Positions 13,627 through 20,801 of a DNA stretch of 22,535 bases are shown in pieces. Position 1 is the stretch's first letter. Each line of letters opens with the position of its first letter. Origin of the DNA: a virus. A program made the translations under genes and the position numbers. The notes under the pieces were generated by a model. It did not search any database, was not told the DNA's origin, and worked only from the letters and a program-made list of their open reading frames with translations. The stretch is taken from positions 1-22,535 of IMG/VR virus record IMGVR_UViG_3300027741_000289; one strand, written 5' to 3'.

Positions 13627-15095
13627 CTTCTTCGGGATTTCATTTTGCGCCACAACACTTCGCCAAGGTCAATACTGTCTTCAAGTTGACTTACTGGCTG
13701 ATTTAGAAATGAAGGTTCTGCTTGAGCCGCGGCACGTCTCCGTGCAACTTCTCTGCGCCCAACATATTGAGAACTCTTTGGATCATCCCACCCTAGAGCC
13801 GTGTTTGTAGCAGGTGTAGAATACGAGCTTGGCGGAATAACTCTTCCTGGTGCCTGATATGAACCGTTTCCTGCAGCCATGGTACCTGTTGCATTGCCAG
13901 TAGCTGACATATTTGTAGGTGCTGTTGGTGCTATTGGTATTGGCGCTGTCGGGGTCGGTGCTGTCGGTGCTGTAGCCTCCGGTGGCGGCATATTGAGTGT
14001 AGGATCAAATCTTGGGTCATTTCTTCTACGCATTACCGACGGTGTGTCTGTGGTAGTAATAGGTGTGGTTTGTCTTTGTGCAAGAACATCTGCGGCCGGT
14101 GCCGAGTTTGTAGTATCTATGTTAGTGGGTGCCGCGGGCAGTATGGCATCGGTGTTTCTATATGATTGTATTGCTTGATCAGATTGTCGTTGTGTTGGAG
14201 CAGGTGCTGGTGGTTGAGTTTGTGGTGCAGGTGCCGGTGGTTGTACGTGTATCTCAGAATTTAAATAAGCATCATGTTGTTTGTTCAAAAAGGCCTGCAT
14301 AGCCTGGCTTTCTGGTCTTTTGGGATTCTTGACTGGTGCCCAAATACCGTTATCGTTCAATGCATAGTCGGTATTTTTGAAGTTGATTATGATTGGTTCT
14401 TCGCTGGTTATGGATACCCCAGACGATAATCTTGGTCCAGCGTTTCGGCCGGCGCTGGTGTTGAATCCTTGTAAAAGTTTGGCATTCTCCCGTGTGTATC
14501 TGCCCATAGTCGTATAAAACACGGTTTGCATTTTTTCGTTAGCCGGTGTACCGGCTTCGTCTACCCATTTTCCTGATGCATCATCAATGCTGTAATTTTT
14601 ACCAGAAAAAGTCAATGTTGGATCTGCATTTGGATTAGAGGCGCCGCCGGTGATGGTCAGCCCTGGTACGTCAGTTTTGATTGGTTCTTTGGTTGGCTGT
14701 GCCCGTAAACTGGCTGACGCTCTGTCGGTCCAATTGTCGGCATCCGGTGCGTCTCTCATGGCAGCTGCCAGGCTCTGTCCGGTGACCGTGGTAATATATT
14801 CATTAACACCCTTTGGTGTCATGTCAGTTGGTGCAGGAACATCTGGAATATTTGGTGCGGCCTTTTGTACAAACTGTTGCAGAGCAGATGGGTTTTTTTG
14901 TAAAGTGGGATCCATGGCCACTGATTGATTCCATTTACCAATAAGATTATCGGCCACACTATTTCTAGTGGCTCGACCCTGTGCCTTTTGACCGACCAGT
15001 GGTGCATTGGCTTTGATGGTATTGATTCCGGATCTTAACGAGTCCATTACACCTTCGTCTAGTTTGTGTTGATTGTCAATTTCTTTAATCTTCAT
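13623..15095 (-). CDS. Pro/Ala/Thr-rich phage protein, probable virion or internal head protein
   Basis: A 490-residue protein. Residues 1-60 are helical, beginning MKIKEIDNQHKLDEG, which has IxE and LxE sites of the T4 prohead-protease type. Residues 90-280 hold folded-looking segments, including two similar units (LTFSGKNYSIDDASGKWVDE and INFKNTDYALNDNGIWAPV). Residues 285-420 are a low-complexity Pro/Ala/Thr linker. The end is basic (LGEVLWRKMKSRRR). I chose the ATG at 15095, which has AGAAAGA upstream and overlaps the preceding gene by 11 bases; the frame to 15134 adds 13 residues without support. The stop overlaps the nucleotidyltransferase start (ATGA). The function is unknown. Confidence 0.72.
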   Translation of the reverse strand: MKIKEIDNQHKLDEGVMDSLRSGINTIKANAPLVGQKAQGRATRNSVADNLIGKWNQSVAMDPTLQKNPSALQQFVQKAAPNIPDVPAPTDMTPKGVNEYITTVTGQSLAAAMRDAPDADNWTDRASASLRAQPTKEPIKTDVPGLTITGGASNPNADPTLTFSGKNYSIDDASGKWVDEAGTPANEKMQTVFYTTMGRYTRENAKLLQGFNTSAGRNAGPRLSSGVSITSEEPIIINFKNTDYALNDNGIWAPVKNPKRPESQAMQAFLNKQHDAYLNSEIHVQPPAPAPQTQPPAPAPTQRQSDQAIQSYRNTDAILPAAPTNIDTTNSAPAADVLAQRQTTPITTTDTPSVMRRRNDPRFDPTLNMPPPEATAPTAPTPTAPIPIAPTAPTNMSATGNATGTMAAGNGSYQAPGRVIPPSSYSTPATNTALGWDDPKSSQYVGRREVARRRAAAQAEPSFLNQPVSQLEDSIDLGEVLWRKMKSRRR

Positions 15096-15345
15096 TGCGT
15101 ATCTTTCTGACCCCACGGGTAAATTTGGCGGCATCTTGACTGCGTATGCTGTTGAGTAGTCTACGTTCTAACTCGGCGGCCTGTTCGGCATCGTAGTTTT
15201 CACGTATGTAGTTGACCAGATTAATGGCACCTTGGATCACATGGTTGGCACGACTTTCCACAAGATTTTGTTTGTCTCTATGGGTCAACAGGCTGTCCAG
15301 TTCGTCCAAGATACTACGGGTACGCTTTTGCAAGATAGGCTCCAA
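15085..15345 (-). CDS. Small helical conserved phage protein (TTG start)
   Basis: An 86-residue, fully helical, charged protein with the phrase RANHVIQGAINLVNYIRENY and the ending FTRGVRKIRNED. It has no methionine codon in frame. A TAG stop lies three codons before the TTG at 15345, so the start must be this TTG or a later TTG such as 15333. No strong ribosome binding site precedes it. It lies 10 bases after the helicase stop and overlaps the next gene by 11 bases. I associate the sequence with uncharacterised T4-like phage proteins; function unknown. Confidence 0.68.
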   Translation of the reverse strand: MEPILQKRTRSILDELDSLLTHRDKQNLVESRANHVIQGAINLVNYIRENYDAEQAAELERRLLNSIRSQDAAKFTRGVRKIRNED

Positions 15346-15352
15346 TATAGTC

Positions 15353-15360
15353 TATTTATT
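15353..15360 (-). promoter_or_regulatory. Possible late promoter at the end of the helicase gene
   Basis: The minus strand reads AATAAATAGAC, matching the late element at 7 of 8 positions and overlapping the helicase stop. The predicted transcription start would fall within one or two bases of the TTG at 15345. Confidence 0.45.
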
Positions 15361-16795
15361 CAGTTTTGTTCTTTAAGCCTGCTAGCATTGCCTTGAGTTT
15401 GTGACTTTGTGCTTCACCGCCCACTGGGGCTTCCAAACTGAATCCTGGTTTGGGCTCGGCCTTGACCCATTTGACCGGTTCAGCGCCATCTTCAGTGGGC
15501 ATGGGTTTGCCCTTGATCTGCGTCATGATACTGCCAATTCTAGACCCTGTGGTACCATCTCCTGCACTTTCGCCTTCGTCTGTGATACGCATGGTATCAA
15601 TGTTGTAGCTCAAATCAACCTTTTGTCCAACACCTGTGCTACTACGAGACTTCATACACTGGATTTGATAGCGTCCACGTTCTTTCATGGCTCTGCTGGT
15701 AAAGATACCAAACACGTTGTCTGCGGTGTTGATCTTACTAATACCGCCCGATATATGACTATGGTCAAATTCAACTTCTTCAACTGCTGATCGATTCAAC
15801 TGTGACGCCGTGACCATGAGCATACCTAATTCTTTGGCCAGATTACGTAGTTCTTCACTCACATACTTGTCCTTGACAAACAGATCATTGGGCGATACTT
15901 TGGCACTGACCGGCATCAACAAGTCCAGGTAGTCGATCATGATAAAGTCTACACTACGCCCTGTCTGTATCTGATACTCTTTCAAATAAGCACGAATGTC
16001 ATTGATGTTGCTCTGTGCCGGCATACCTTTGACTTGATATGTGCCTGACTTCTTGCCCACCATCTTGACCTTGAGTGTGGCAGTATCAATGTCCTTGCGT
16101 ATGTCCTTGGTACTCATGTTGGACAACATGGCATCTGTACGCAGACTGGTCAATTCTTCGCTCAACTCCAGTGTGATATAAACACCGTTGAGTCCAGATT
16201 GTACCCAGTTCAAGGCAATGTTCATCATGACCAAGGATTTACCTGAACCCGATCCTCCAGCGAAGATGTTGAGTTCACCACGACTGAATCCACCATACAA
16301 CAGTCGATCCAGTTGTGGCCATCCTGTGCTAACCTGTCCACCGGCGTTGAAGTATCTGTTGATGCGTTCTGCAGGATCTGCAAAATAGTCTGTGCCCATG
16401 TCTCTGGTAAGACTGATGTGTACTGCATCCTTGATCAGTTTTTCCACAGGATCATATTCGCCTTTTTCAATCAGGTCTGCGGCTTTTAAAATAGCACGTT
16501 CCAATTCTTGTCTGCGACTGAATCCTTCAAACTCTTCCAAGAACCAGTCATAGTGTCCTTTATCCAAATCCGGCACTGCCTGTAGTTCTACACCAGTGAC
16601 CGCTCGGATCTGGTCACGTGTTGGTATGGTGCGATGACTATCTGTATGTGTTTTGATAAACTCTGCAACTGCTCTTAGACTGCGATCAAAATTTTCTGAG
16701 TTAAAGATGTTTTGTACCCGCACATAGGCTGTGGCATCTTCCAGCATCATTTCTAGAAATAATCTCTGTAGGTCTACTGTGTATTCTTTGTTCAT
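15356..16795 (-). CDS. Replicative DNA helicase, DnaB/T4 gp41 family
   Basis: A 479-residue hexameric helicase. Residues 1-130 form the N-terminal helical domain, followed by a RecA-type motor. Walker A is GGSGSGKS at 180-187, Walker B is FIMIDYLDLL with D288, and the polar sensor motif MVTASQLNRSA follows near residue 330. The extreme C terminus is a charged, flexible tail ending LKNKTE. It unwinds the fork and recruits primase on the lagging strand. The ATG overlaps the stop of the SGNH-like gene (ATGA), and primase lies one gene upstream, so primosome genes are nearly adjacent, as in T4. The size agrees with T4 gp41 (about 475 residues). Confidence 0.94.
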   Translation of the reverse strand: MNKEYTVDLQRLFLEMMLEDATAYVRVQNIFNSENFDRSLRAVAEFIKTHTDSHRTIPTRDQIRAVTGVELQAVPDLDKGHYDWFLEEFEGFSRRQELERAILKAADLIEKGEYDPVEKLIKDAVHISLTRDMGTDYFADPAERINRYFNAGGQVSTGWPQLDRLLYGGFSRGELNIFAGGSGSGKSLVMMNIALNWVQSGLNGVYITLELSEELTSLRTDAMLSNMSTKDIRKDIDTATLKVKMVGKKSGTYQVKGMPAQSNINDIRAYLKEYQIQTGRSVDFIMIDYLDLLMPVSAKVSPNDLFVKDKYVSEELRNLAKELGMLMVTASQLNRSAVEEVEFDHSHISGGISKINTADNVFGIFTSRAMKERGRYQIQCMKSRSSTGVGQKVDLSYNIDTMRITDEGESAGDGTTGSRIGSIMTQIKGKPMPTEDGAEPVKWVKAEPKPGFSLEAPVGGEAQSHKLKAMLAGLKNKTE

Positions 16796-17532
16796 TTTGT
16801 TAGATATTTAATAATATTGTTGGCTAAATTTTGGTGAGTCGCAGGCCCTGGATGTATGTTATCTGTGCCTAGATCTACTGCACTGTCCATGATAGTCGAG
16901 AACATGTTGATCCATTTTGACTTGTCTAATTTTACAATTTCAGTCGATATTGCTTCAAAAAATTTCTTTATATCATCGTCGGGCAGTCGGTCAATGCACA
17001 AAAGATTTTTTGTATATTCGCTAAAGTAGCGTTGAGGATCTCTGGCAGATTCTGGATATCGCAGTTCGGGTGTCCACGGAATCAATCCGTTGATAAAAAT
17101 CAGACGGCATTTGTCCTTGGCTACATTTTCCAATATCTTGCAATAGTTTATTACTGACAAAATATTGTGATAGTCATGATTTAGATAACGAAACATGTCA
17201 ATGAATTCCTTTGCTTGCTGTTGCGGAAGGAAAAAATCCAAATACTTCAAATCATTACGTATACCAGCAGTGATTGGAAACTCCAAATCCAATGCTGGAT
17301 ATAACCAATGCCTACTCAATTCGGACCATTGAACAAACAGCACATCAGGTGTATCAAACAACAATTCATTCATTGATTCTATAAAAATTTTGCTGTTGGC
17401 ATTGCCGGGTACTGCGATATTCTTTAGTACAGCCGATTGCGAGTCAGCAACCAAACTGGCATAGTTTTCTTTGGTATCGTTTAATCCCTCACCATATGTG
17501 AGTGAGCAACCACTAAAGCAGAATCTTGTCAT
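16792..17532 (-). CDS. SGNH/GDSL-hydrolase-like protein
   Basis: A 246-residue protein with the blocks of the SGNH fold: block I FSGCSLTYGEG with candidate nucleophile S10, block II NIAVPGNANS with a conserved Gly and Asn, and block V D224-N-I-H227 for the Asp-His pair. Block III, usually GxND, is replaced by a VQWSE sequence, so activity may differ. SGNH enzymes are esterases or lipases, often acting on acylated sugars. Why one lies between primase and helicase is unclear. The gene starts 2 bases after the primase stop and ends in an ATGA overlap with the helicase. A sigma70-like promoter ends 5 bases before its ATG. Confidence 0.75.
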   Translation of the reverse strand: MTRFCFSGCSLTYGEGLNDTKENYASLVADSQSAVLKNIAVPGNANSKIFIESMNELLFDTPDVLFVQWSELSRHWLYPALDLEFPITAGIRNDLKYLDFFLPQQQAKEFIDMFRYLNHDYHNILSVINYCKILENVAKDKCRLIFINGLIPWTPELRYPESARDPQRYFSEYTKNLLCIDRLPDDDIKKFFEAISTEIVKLDKSKWINMFSTIMDSAVDLGTDNIHPGPATHQNLANNIIKYLTK

Positions 17533-17534
17533 AG

Positions 17535-18575
17535 TTAATTATATAGTCTTTTCTTTTTGAGTTCAATCTTTAATCTGGAGGTTTCTCTGGCTTCCAGTAT
17601 GCTCTTGAGCACAAACAATCGACCGTGCTTGACCACAGCCTCATTGATGTCTTTGCAGGTGTCCATCCATATGGGAAAGCTCACTGTCCATCCATACTCA
17701 ATGGCCGCATCAATCAACTTGGCGCCGGCACGATCCGAATCAGGCACAACAATGACTTCTCGGCCCAGAGCATCGATCACATCGGCCTGTGTCTCATTGC
17801 ATTGATTACTCAATATGGCCACACCGTCTATGCTCATGGCGTCAAACGGTCCTTCACACACTATCACAAACCGTGCCGCTGGCAGTTGGCGATCCACATT
17901 AAACACATAGTTGGGTTCGTGACTATTGTGATACTTGGGCTTGACATCATCTTGTGTGGCGCGGGCAGTATAGCCAATGATTTGATTCTGCCAAGTAAAG
18001 GGCACAATTACTCGTTTGTCTAAGTTGTATTGTCGCTCGGGAGTCCAATAAAAATCATATTTACTTAAATCAATGGCTCTGGCTGCTGGATACAGCACAG
18101 CGTTATGAAACACCGCAGGTACATTGTACACTGTGGGATTTTCTGCACTCAATGTGTGGAAAGTTTCCCATGCCTGTAGGGTCTGTGCTTCTGCAGGCAA
18201 GGGCCTGGGTTTGATGGTCAGTTCTGTACGTTCTACCGGTTTGGTATCCGGAACACCCACAAGGTCTTTGATACGAACTGCATCAATCACCAAGCGGCGT
18301 ACTGTGTTTTCATCTGCGCCCAACCACGCCAACAGTTTACGAAATTTGTAGTTTAGGTGATAGCCCGGAGTGTAACTGGCTTTGAAGTTGCAGTTGAAAC
18401 AATGATAGCTGACACCGCCATCTGGGTTACTGATGATACCGCCACGACTGCGTGTGTCTCGGCTTTCACCATTATGGTCGCAACAGGGTGCATTAAAACT
18501 GATCCAGCCATTTGATGCTGTTTTCCTTTTGGCGGGCAGGAACTGTTGTACTGCATCTTGTATCGTTGTTAGCAT
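17535..18575 (-). CDS. DNA primase, T4 gp61-like (zinc finger plus TOPRIM)
   Basis: A 346-residue primase, close to T4 gp61 (342). The N-terminal zinc-binding region has C31-C-D-H34 and, after a beta hairpin, H58-C59-x-x-C62 (YHCFNCNFKAS). The TOPRIM catalytic domain has E241 in VIVCEGPFDAMS and the DxD pair D279/D281 in VIVVPDSDRAG. It makes RNA primers for lagging-strand synthesis together with the gp41-type helicase two genes downstream. It is the first gene of the long minus-strand block. The ATG at 18575 lies 6 bases after a TATAAT element of a good sigma70 promoter, with no ribosome binding site, which suggests a leaderless message made early by host RNA polymerase. Confidence 0.93.
   Translation of the reverse strand: MLTTIQDAVQQFLPAKRKTASNGWISFNAPCCDHNGESRDTRSRGGIISNPDGGVSYHCFNCNFKASYTPGYHLNYKFRKLLAWLGADENTVRRLVIDAVRIKDLVGVPDTKPVERTELTIKPRPLPAEAQTLQAWETFHTLSAENPTVYNVPAVFHNAVLYPAARAIDLSKYDFYWTPERQYNLDKRVIVPFTWQNQIIGYTARATQDDVKPKYHNSHEPNYVFNVDRQLPAARFVIVCEGPFDAMSIDGVAILSNQCNETQADVIDALGREVIVVPDSDRAGAKLIDAAIEYGWTVSFPIWMDTCKDINEAVVKHGRLFVLKSILEARETSRLKIELKKKRLYN
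17538..17566 (-). promoter_or_regulatory. Possible sigma70 promoter for SGNH/helicase, leaderless geometry
   Basis: TTGAAC at 17566-17561, a 17-base spacer and TATAAT at 17543-17538 precede the ATG at 17532 by 5 bases. The -10 lies in the last codons of the primase gene, so chance cannot be excluded. The predicted transcription start falls on or next to the ATG. Confidence 0.5.
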
Positions 18576-18581
18576 CTAGTA

Positions 18582-18610
18582 ATTATACACTAATACAGTC
18601 AAGATCACAA
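18582..18610 (-). promoter_or_regulatory. Sigma70-type (early) promoter for the primase operon
   Basis: TTGTGA at 18610-18605, a 17-base spacer and a perfect TATAAT at 18587-18582 lie in the 71-base divergent gap. The expected transcription start, 6-8 bases after TATAAT, is the A of the primase ATG at 18575. Host RNA polymerase would read it, fitting early expression of replication genes. Confidence 0.72.
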
Positions 18611-18646
18611 ATAGTTTGAGCTTGAAATGGCGCAAATAAGTACTGT

Positions 18647-19291
18647 ATGAGCGACATCCTAACCCCACACGAACACTTTCCTAGCGTGATTTATTCGGTC
18701 GACAAGCCAGAATTTTTAGACGCTGTACGAAAAGTAAGCCAGCGGTATTTGGCACAAAGAAAAAACAGTGAGCCCAAACCAGATCCCTTGTATCCTATAC
18801 AGACCAATGGGTACCCACACGAACCCCAATTGTCCGCATTTACCGGCTATATTGCACAGGCGGCCTGGACCATACTCAACAGTCAAGGACACGACGTGGC
18901 CAATCTTGGCACCTACATACAAGAAATGTGGACGCAAGAACACAATCAATACAATGGACACGATGAACACATACATAGTCGTGGTGCCCAAATCACCGGA
19001 ATGTATTTTTTAGACTGTCCAGAAAACGGGTGTAAGGTTGCTGTACACGATCCACGCTATGGCAAGAATCAGATCAACTTGCCCGAAGCAGATCTAGGCA
19101 AAATTACCTTGGCCAGTAGTACAGCATTGTTTGTGCCCAAACCTGGCATGATGTATTTGTTTAATTCTTGGTTGCCGCACAGCGTGACAAGAACCGCTAT
19201 CAAAAGTCCCACACGTCTAGTGCATTTTAATCTAGGTGTTCGAGACTTGCCGCCAAAGACTGCACCTGTGCCAGATGTCACTGTGATCTAA
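18647..19291 (+). CDS. 2OG-Fe(II) oxygenase-like protein
   Basis: A 214-residue protein. The candidate iron ligands are in GHDEHIHSRGAQITGMYFLD (H108 and H110 or the nearby acidic residues) and in WLPHSV (H178). R190 in SPTRLVHFN would bind 2-oxoglutarate. This is the double-stranded beta-helix arrangement of the phage 2OG-Fe(II) oxygenase family, where HxH, a distal His and a following Arg are typical. Such proteins are frequent in aquatic T4-like phages, and their substrates are mostly unknown. It is the first plus-strand gene, starts in the divergent gap, and shows no ribosome binding site before the ATG. The downstream methyltransferase-like and QueC-like genes suggest a modification role, but this is inference. 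Confidence 0.75.
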   Translation: MSDILTPHEHFPSVIYSVDKPEFLDAVRKVSQRYLAQRKNSEPKPDPLYPIQTNGYPHEPQLSAFTGYIAQAAWTILNSQGHDVANLGTYIQEMWTQEHNQYNGHDEHIHSRGAQITGMYFLDCPENGCKVAVHDPRYGKNQINLPEADLGKITLASSTALFVPKPGMMYLFNSWLPHSVTRTAIKSPTRLVHFNLGVRDLPPKTAPVPDVTVI

Positions 19292-19292
19292 A

Positions 19293-19739
19293 GTGTCACG
19301 AGAGTTTTGGCAGAGTCTTGTTTGGCCAGCGGCACCCAACCTAGATGACTATGATGTATTCAAAAATTTCTGCTCAGGGCGTGTGTTGCTGTTAGGTAGC
19401 ACACGACTTTTACTGCCTTTGTGTACTGAAGCCTGGGATCTTGAACCTGTGTATGATGATCCCAAAATCCGGCAAAGAGATTGGTTCAGCATGGATAGTT
19501 ATTGGGATACTGTCATCATCGATGGCGGTCTGAGCTACGGCAAGGAGTTTGCAGATCGTTTGTTGCCCACGGTATTAAATAACTGTGATAGGTTTGTTAG
19601 TCGTACATTTTTGAACCCTTCGTGGCCCACTACCTATGCTGTCTATTTCCCACGTGCAGAAGAATTAACACCAGTGCCCCAAGAACACAAAATAAACCAA
19701 GTTTACTCATTTTACATATGGAATCAAAAACAATCTTAG
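19293..19739 (+). CDS. Methyltransferase-like Rossmann protein (GTG start)
   Basis: A 148-residue protein beginning at a GTG one base after the oxygenase stop. GRVLLLGSTRLLLPLCTEAW near residue 29 resembles motif I of class I SAM-dependent methyltransferases, DLEP the acidic end of strand 2, and WDTVIIDGGLSYG the strand-4 motif. The chain is short, and the usual GxGxG loop is only GST, so a true catalytic role is uncertain; it may be a degenerate or minimal member. The 3' end overlaps the QueC-like gene by 22 bases in another frame. Substrate unknown. Confidence 0.55.
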   Translation: MSREFWQSLVWPAAPNLDDYDVFKNFCSGRVLLLGSTRLLLPLCTEAWDLEPVYDDPKIRQRDWFSMDSYWDTVIIDGGLSYGKEFADRLLPTVLNNCDRFVSRTFLNPSWPTTYAVYFPRAEELTPVPQEHKINQVYSFYIWNQKQS

Positions 19740-20311
19740 CCATGTATTCCGGAGGACTGGATAGTCTAGGAATGATATATCATATGCTAACTGATGCCGC
19801 ATATCAGGCGTATGATCTACACATACATCATGTTCATAACCGAAACATAGAAAATCGAGATCGGGCCGAAGCCGTGGTAGTTGAGCAAGCTCTAGCAGAG
19901 CTACGCAGACTGGGCTTTGAGTTTGAGTACAGCACCAGTGCCATTGCCGCACCGACCTATAACCAACAGTTCTTGTACGACTCAGACACCATGAACTTTT
20001 TTGCCGGATACATTTGTAGTGTCAATCCCGCAATAACAAAAGTGGCCATGGGCATGAATGCTACCGACAGTAATCATGCGCTAGAAGAGCGTAGACACCG
20101 TGCCAATAACATATTGGGTGCATTTACTTCAGTAGAGAAAATATATCCTGTGTTGAACTTGACCAAACGTGAGATATACGATTCGTTGCCCGAATCACTA
20201 AGAGATAAGTTTTGGAGTTGTCGAACTCCTATTTACAACGAAACAACAATTGATGCTTGCGGCCGATGCAAGAGTTGTTTACAAATAGCAAGAGCCGGAA
20301 TTGAGGATTAA
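19718..20311 (+). CDS. QueC-like PP-loop ATPase
   Basis: A 197-residue protein. The PP-loop that binds ATP is SGGLDS at residues 11-16. The C-terminal zinc site of QueC is preserved as C168, C181, C184 and C187 (SCRTP, then ACGRCKSCL). QueC makes preQ0, the 7-deazaguanine precursor; many phages use such genes to modify DNA or tRNA. No QueD, QueE, FolE or transglycosylase gene is in the window, so the substrate could also be another carboxylate activated by ATP. It is somewhat shorter than E. coli QueC (231). I chose the ATG at 19718, inside the previous gene, because the PP-loop strand starts right after it; the frame back to 19622 adds 32 residues unlike any domain. Confidence 0.75.
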   Translation: MESKTILAMYSGGLDSLGMIYHMLTDAAYQAYDLHIHHVHNRNIENRDRAEAVVVEQALAELRRLGFEFEYSTSAIAAPTYNQQFLYDSDTMNFFAGYICSVNPAITKVAMGMNATDSNHALEERRHRANNILGAFTSVEKIYPVLNLTKREIYDSLPESLRDKFWSCRTPIYNETTIDACGRCKSCLQIARAGIED

Positions 20312-20313
20312 CC

Positions 20314-20565
20314 ATGAACAAATATCACATTAGATTTAACAAAAACAGAGGTCAGCCGGGATTTGGTACTGCTGAACACGTATGGCGTGTGTTTGAAAAT
20401 GGTAAACAGTTTATTGTCAAGCACGTGAGAATTTCAGTGCCTGTGTATGATGAAGTGACCGGAGATGGTCAGGGAAATGATAACTGGAATTTTGCTTGTG
20501 AAGGATATATGGCAGTGGACAAAGCATCATCCACTGCCATAATTACGTCAACCGAACCCGATTAG
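20314..20565 (+). CDS. Small conserved phage protein of unknown function
   Basis: An 83-residue protein beginning MNKYHIRFNKNRGQPGFGT, with HVWRVFENGKQF and an end rich in small residues (MAVDKASSTAIITSTEPD). The pattern is beta-rich and single-domain. I associate it with uncharacterised proteins of T4-like marine phages. GAGGA lies 7 bases before the ATG, and it starts 2 bases after the QueC-like stop. Its TAG stop overlaps, in antiparallel, the stop of the minus-strand gene that ends at 20562. A long inverted repeat lies inside its 3' end. Confidence 0.72.
   Translation: MNKYHIRFNKNRGQPGFGTAEHVWRVFENGKQFIVKHVRISVPVYDEVTGDGQGNDNWNFACEGYMAVDKASSTAIITSTEPD
20508..20541. repeat. Perfect 12-base inverted repeat near the convergent gene end
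   Basis: TATGGCAGTGGA at 20508-20519 pairs exactly with TCCACTGCCATA at 20530-20541 around a 10-base loop. It lies in coding sequence just before the 20565 stop. There is no T-run, so it is not a canonical terminator, but it could slow polymerase or protect the 3' end. Confidence 0.8.
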
Positions 20566-20780
20566 ACTGGGGTAGCAGTGCCAACCCAGTCCCAAACCTT
20601 TAGATGGTCTTCGTGACATAGGCTTTTAGCATACTTGTCAGCATTAGCTTGAGCGGCAGCCTGATCTGCAAATTCTGCAGGAGTTGGATAACGCTTTTTG
20701 TCTGTGTTGCTGACTGTTTGTCCAATCACATTGTTGACATTGGCTGTAGCTGAAGTTGCTGTGATATTAAATTGTGGCAT
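20562..20780 (-). CDS. Small phage protein of unknown function
   Basis: A 72-residue protein beginning MPQFNITATSATANVNNVIG. The N-terminal 25 residues are small, polar and beta-like. The middle is an Ala-rich helix (PAEFADQAAAQANADKYAKS), followed by HEDHLKVWDWVG. AGAGGAAAA gives a strong ribosome binding site before the ATG at 20780, and a GATAAATA late element lies about 22 bases upstream, so late, strong expression is likely. Small size and late control fit a virion accessory protein, but no family is recognised. It lies 33 bases after the fibre gene and converges with the plus-strand gene, overlapping stops by 4 bases. Confidence 0.72.
   Translation of the reverse strand: MPQFNITATSATANVNNVIGQTVSNTDKKRYPTPAEFADQAAAQANADKYAKSLCHEDHLKVWDWVGTATPV
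20565..20591. repeat. Short inverted repeat at the convergent junction
   Basis: GACTGGG at 20565-20571 pairs with CCCAGTC at 20585-20591 around a 13-base loop, at the end of the minus-strand gene. With the repeat at 20508-20541 it gives two hairpins around the convergent stops. There is no T-run, so a terminator role is only possible. Confidence 0.45.
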
Positions 20781-20801
20781 TTTGTTTTCCTCTGTATACG
20801 T

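Noticed and set aside
18647-20311. Complete preQ0/7-deazaguanine pathway
   Set aside because: Only a QueC-like gene is present; no folE, queD, queE or transglycosylase was found in the window.
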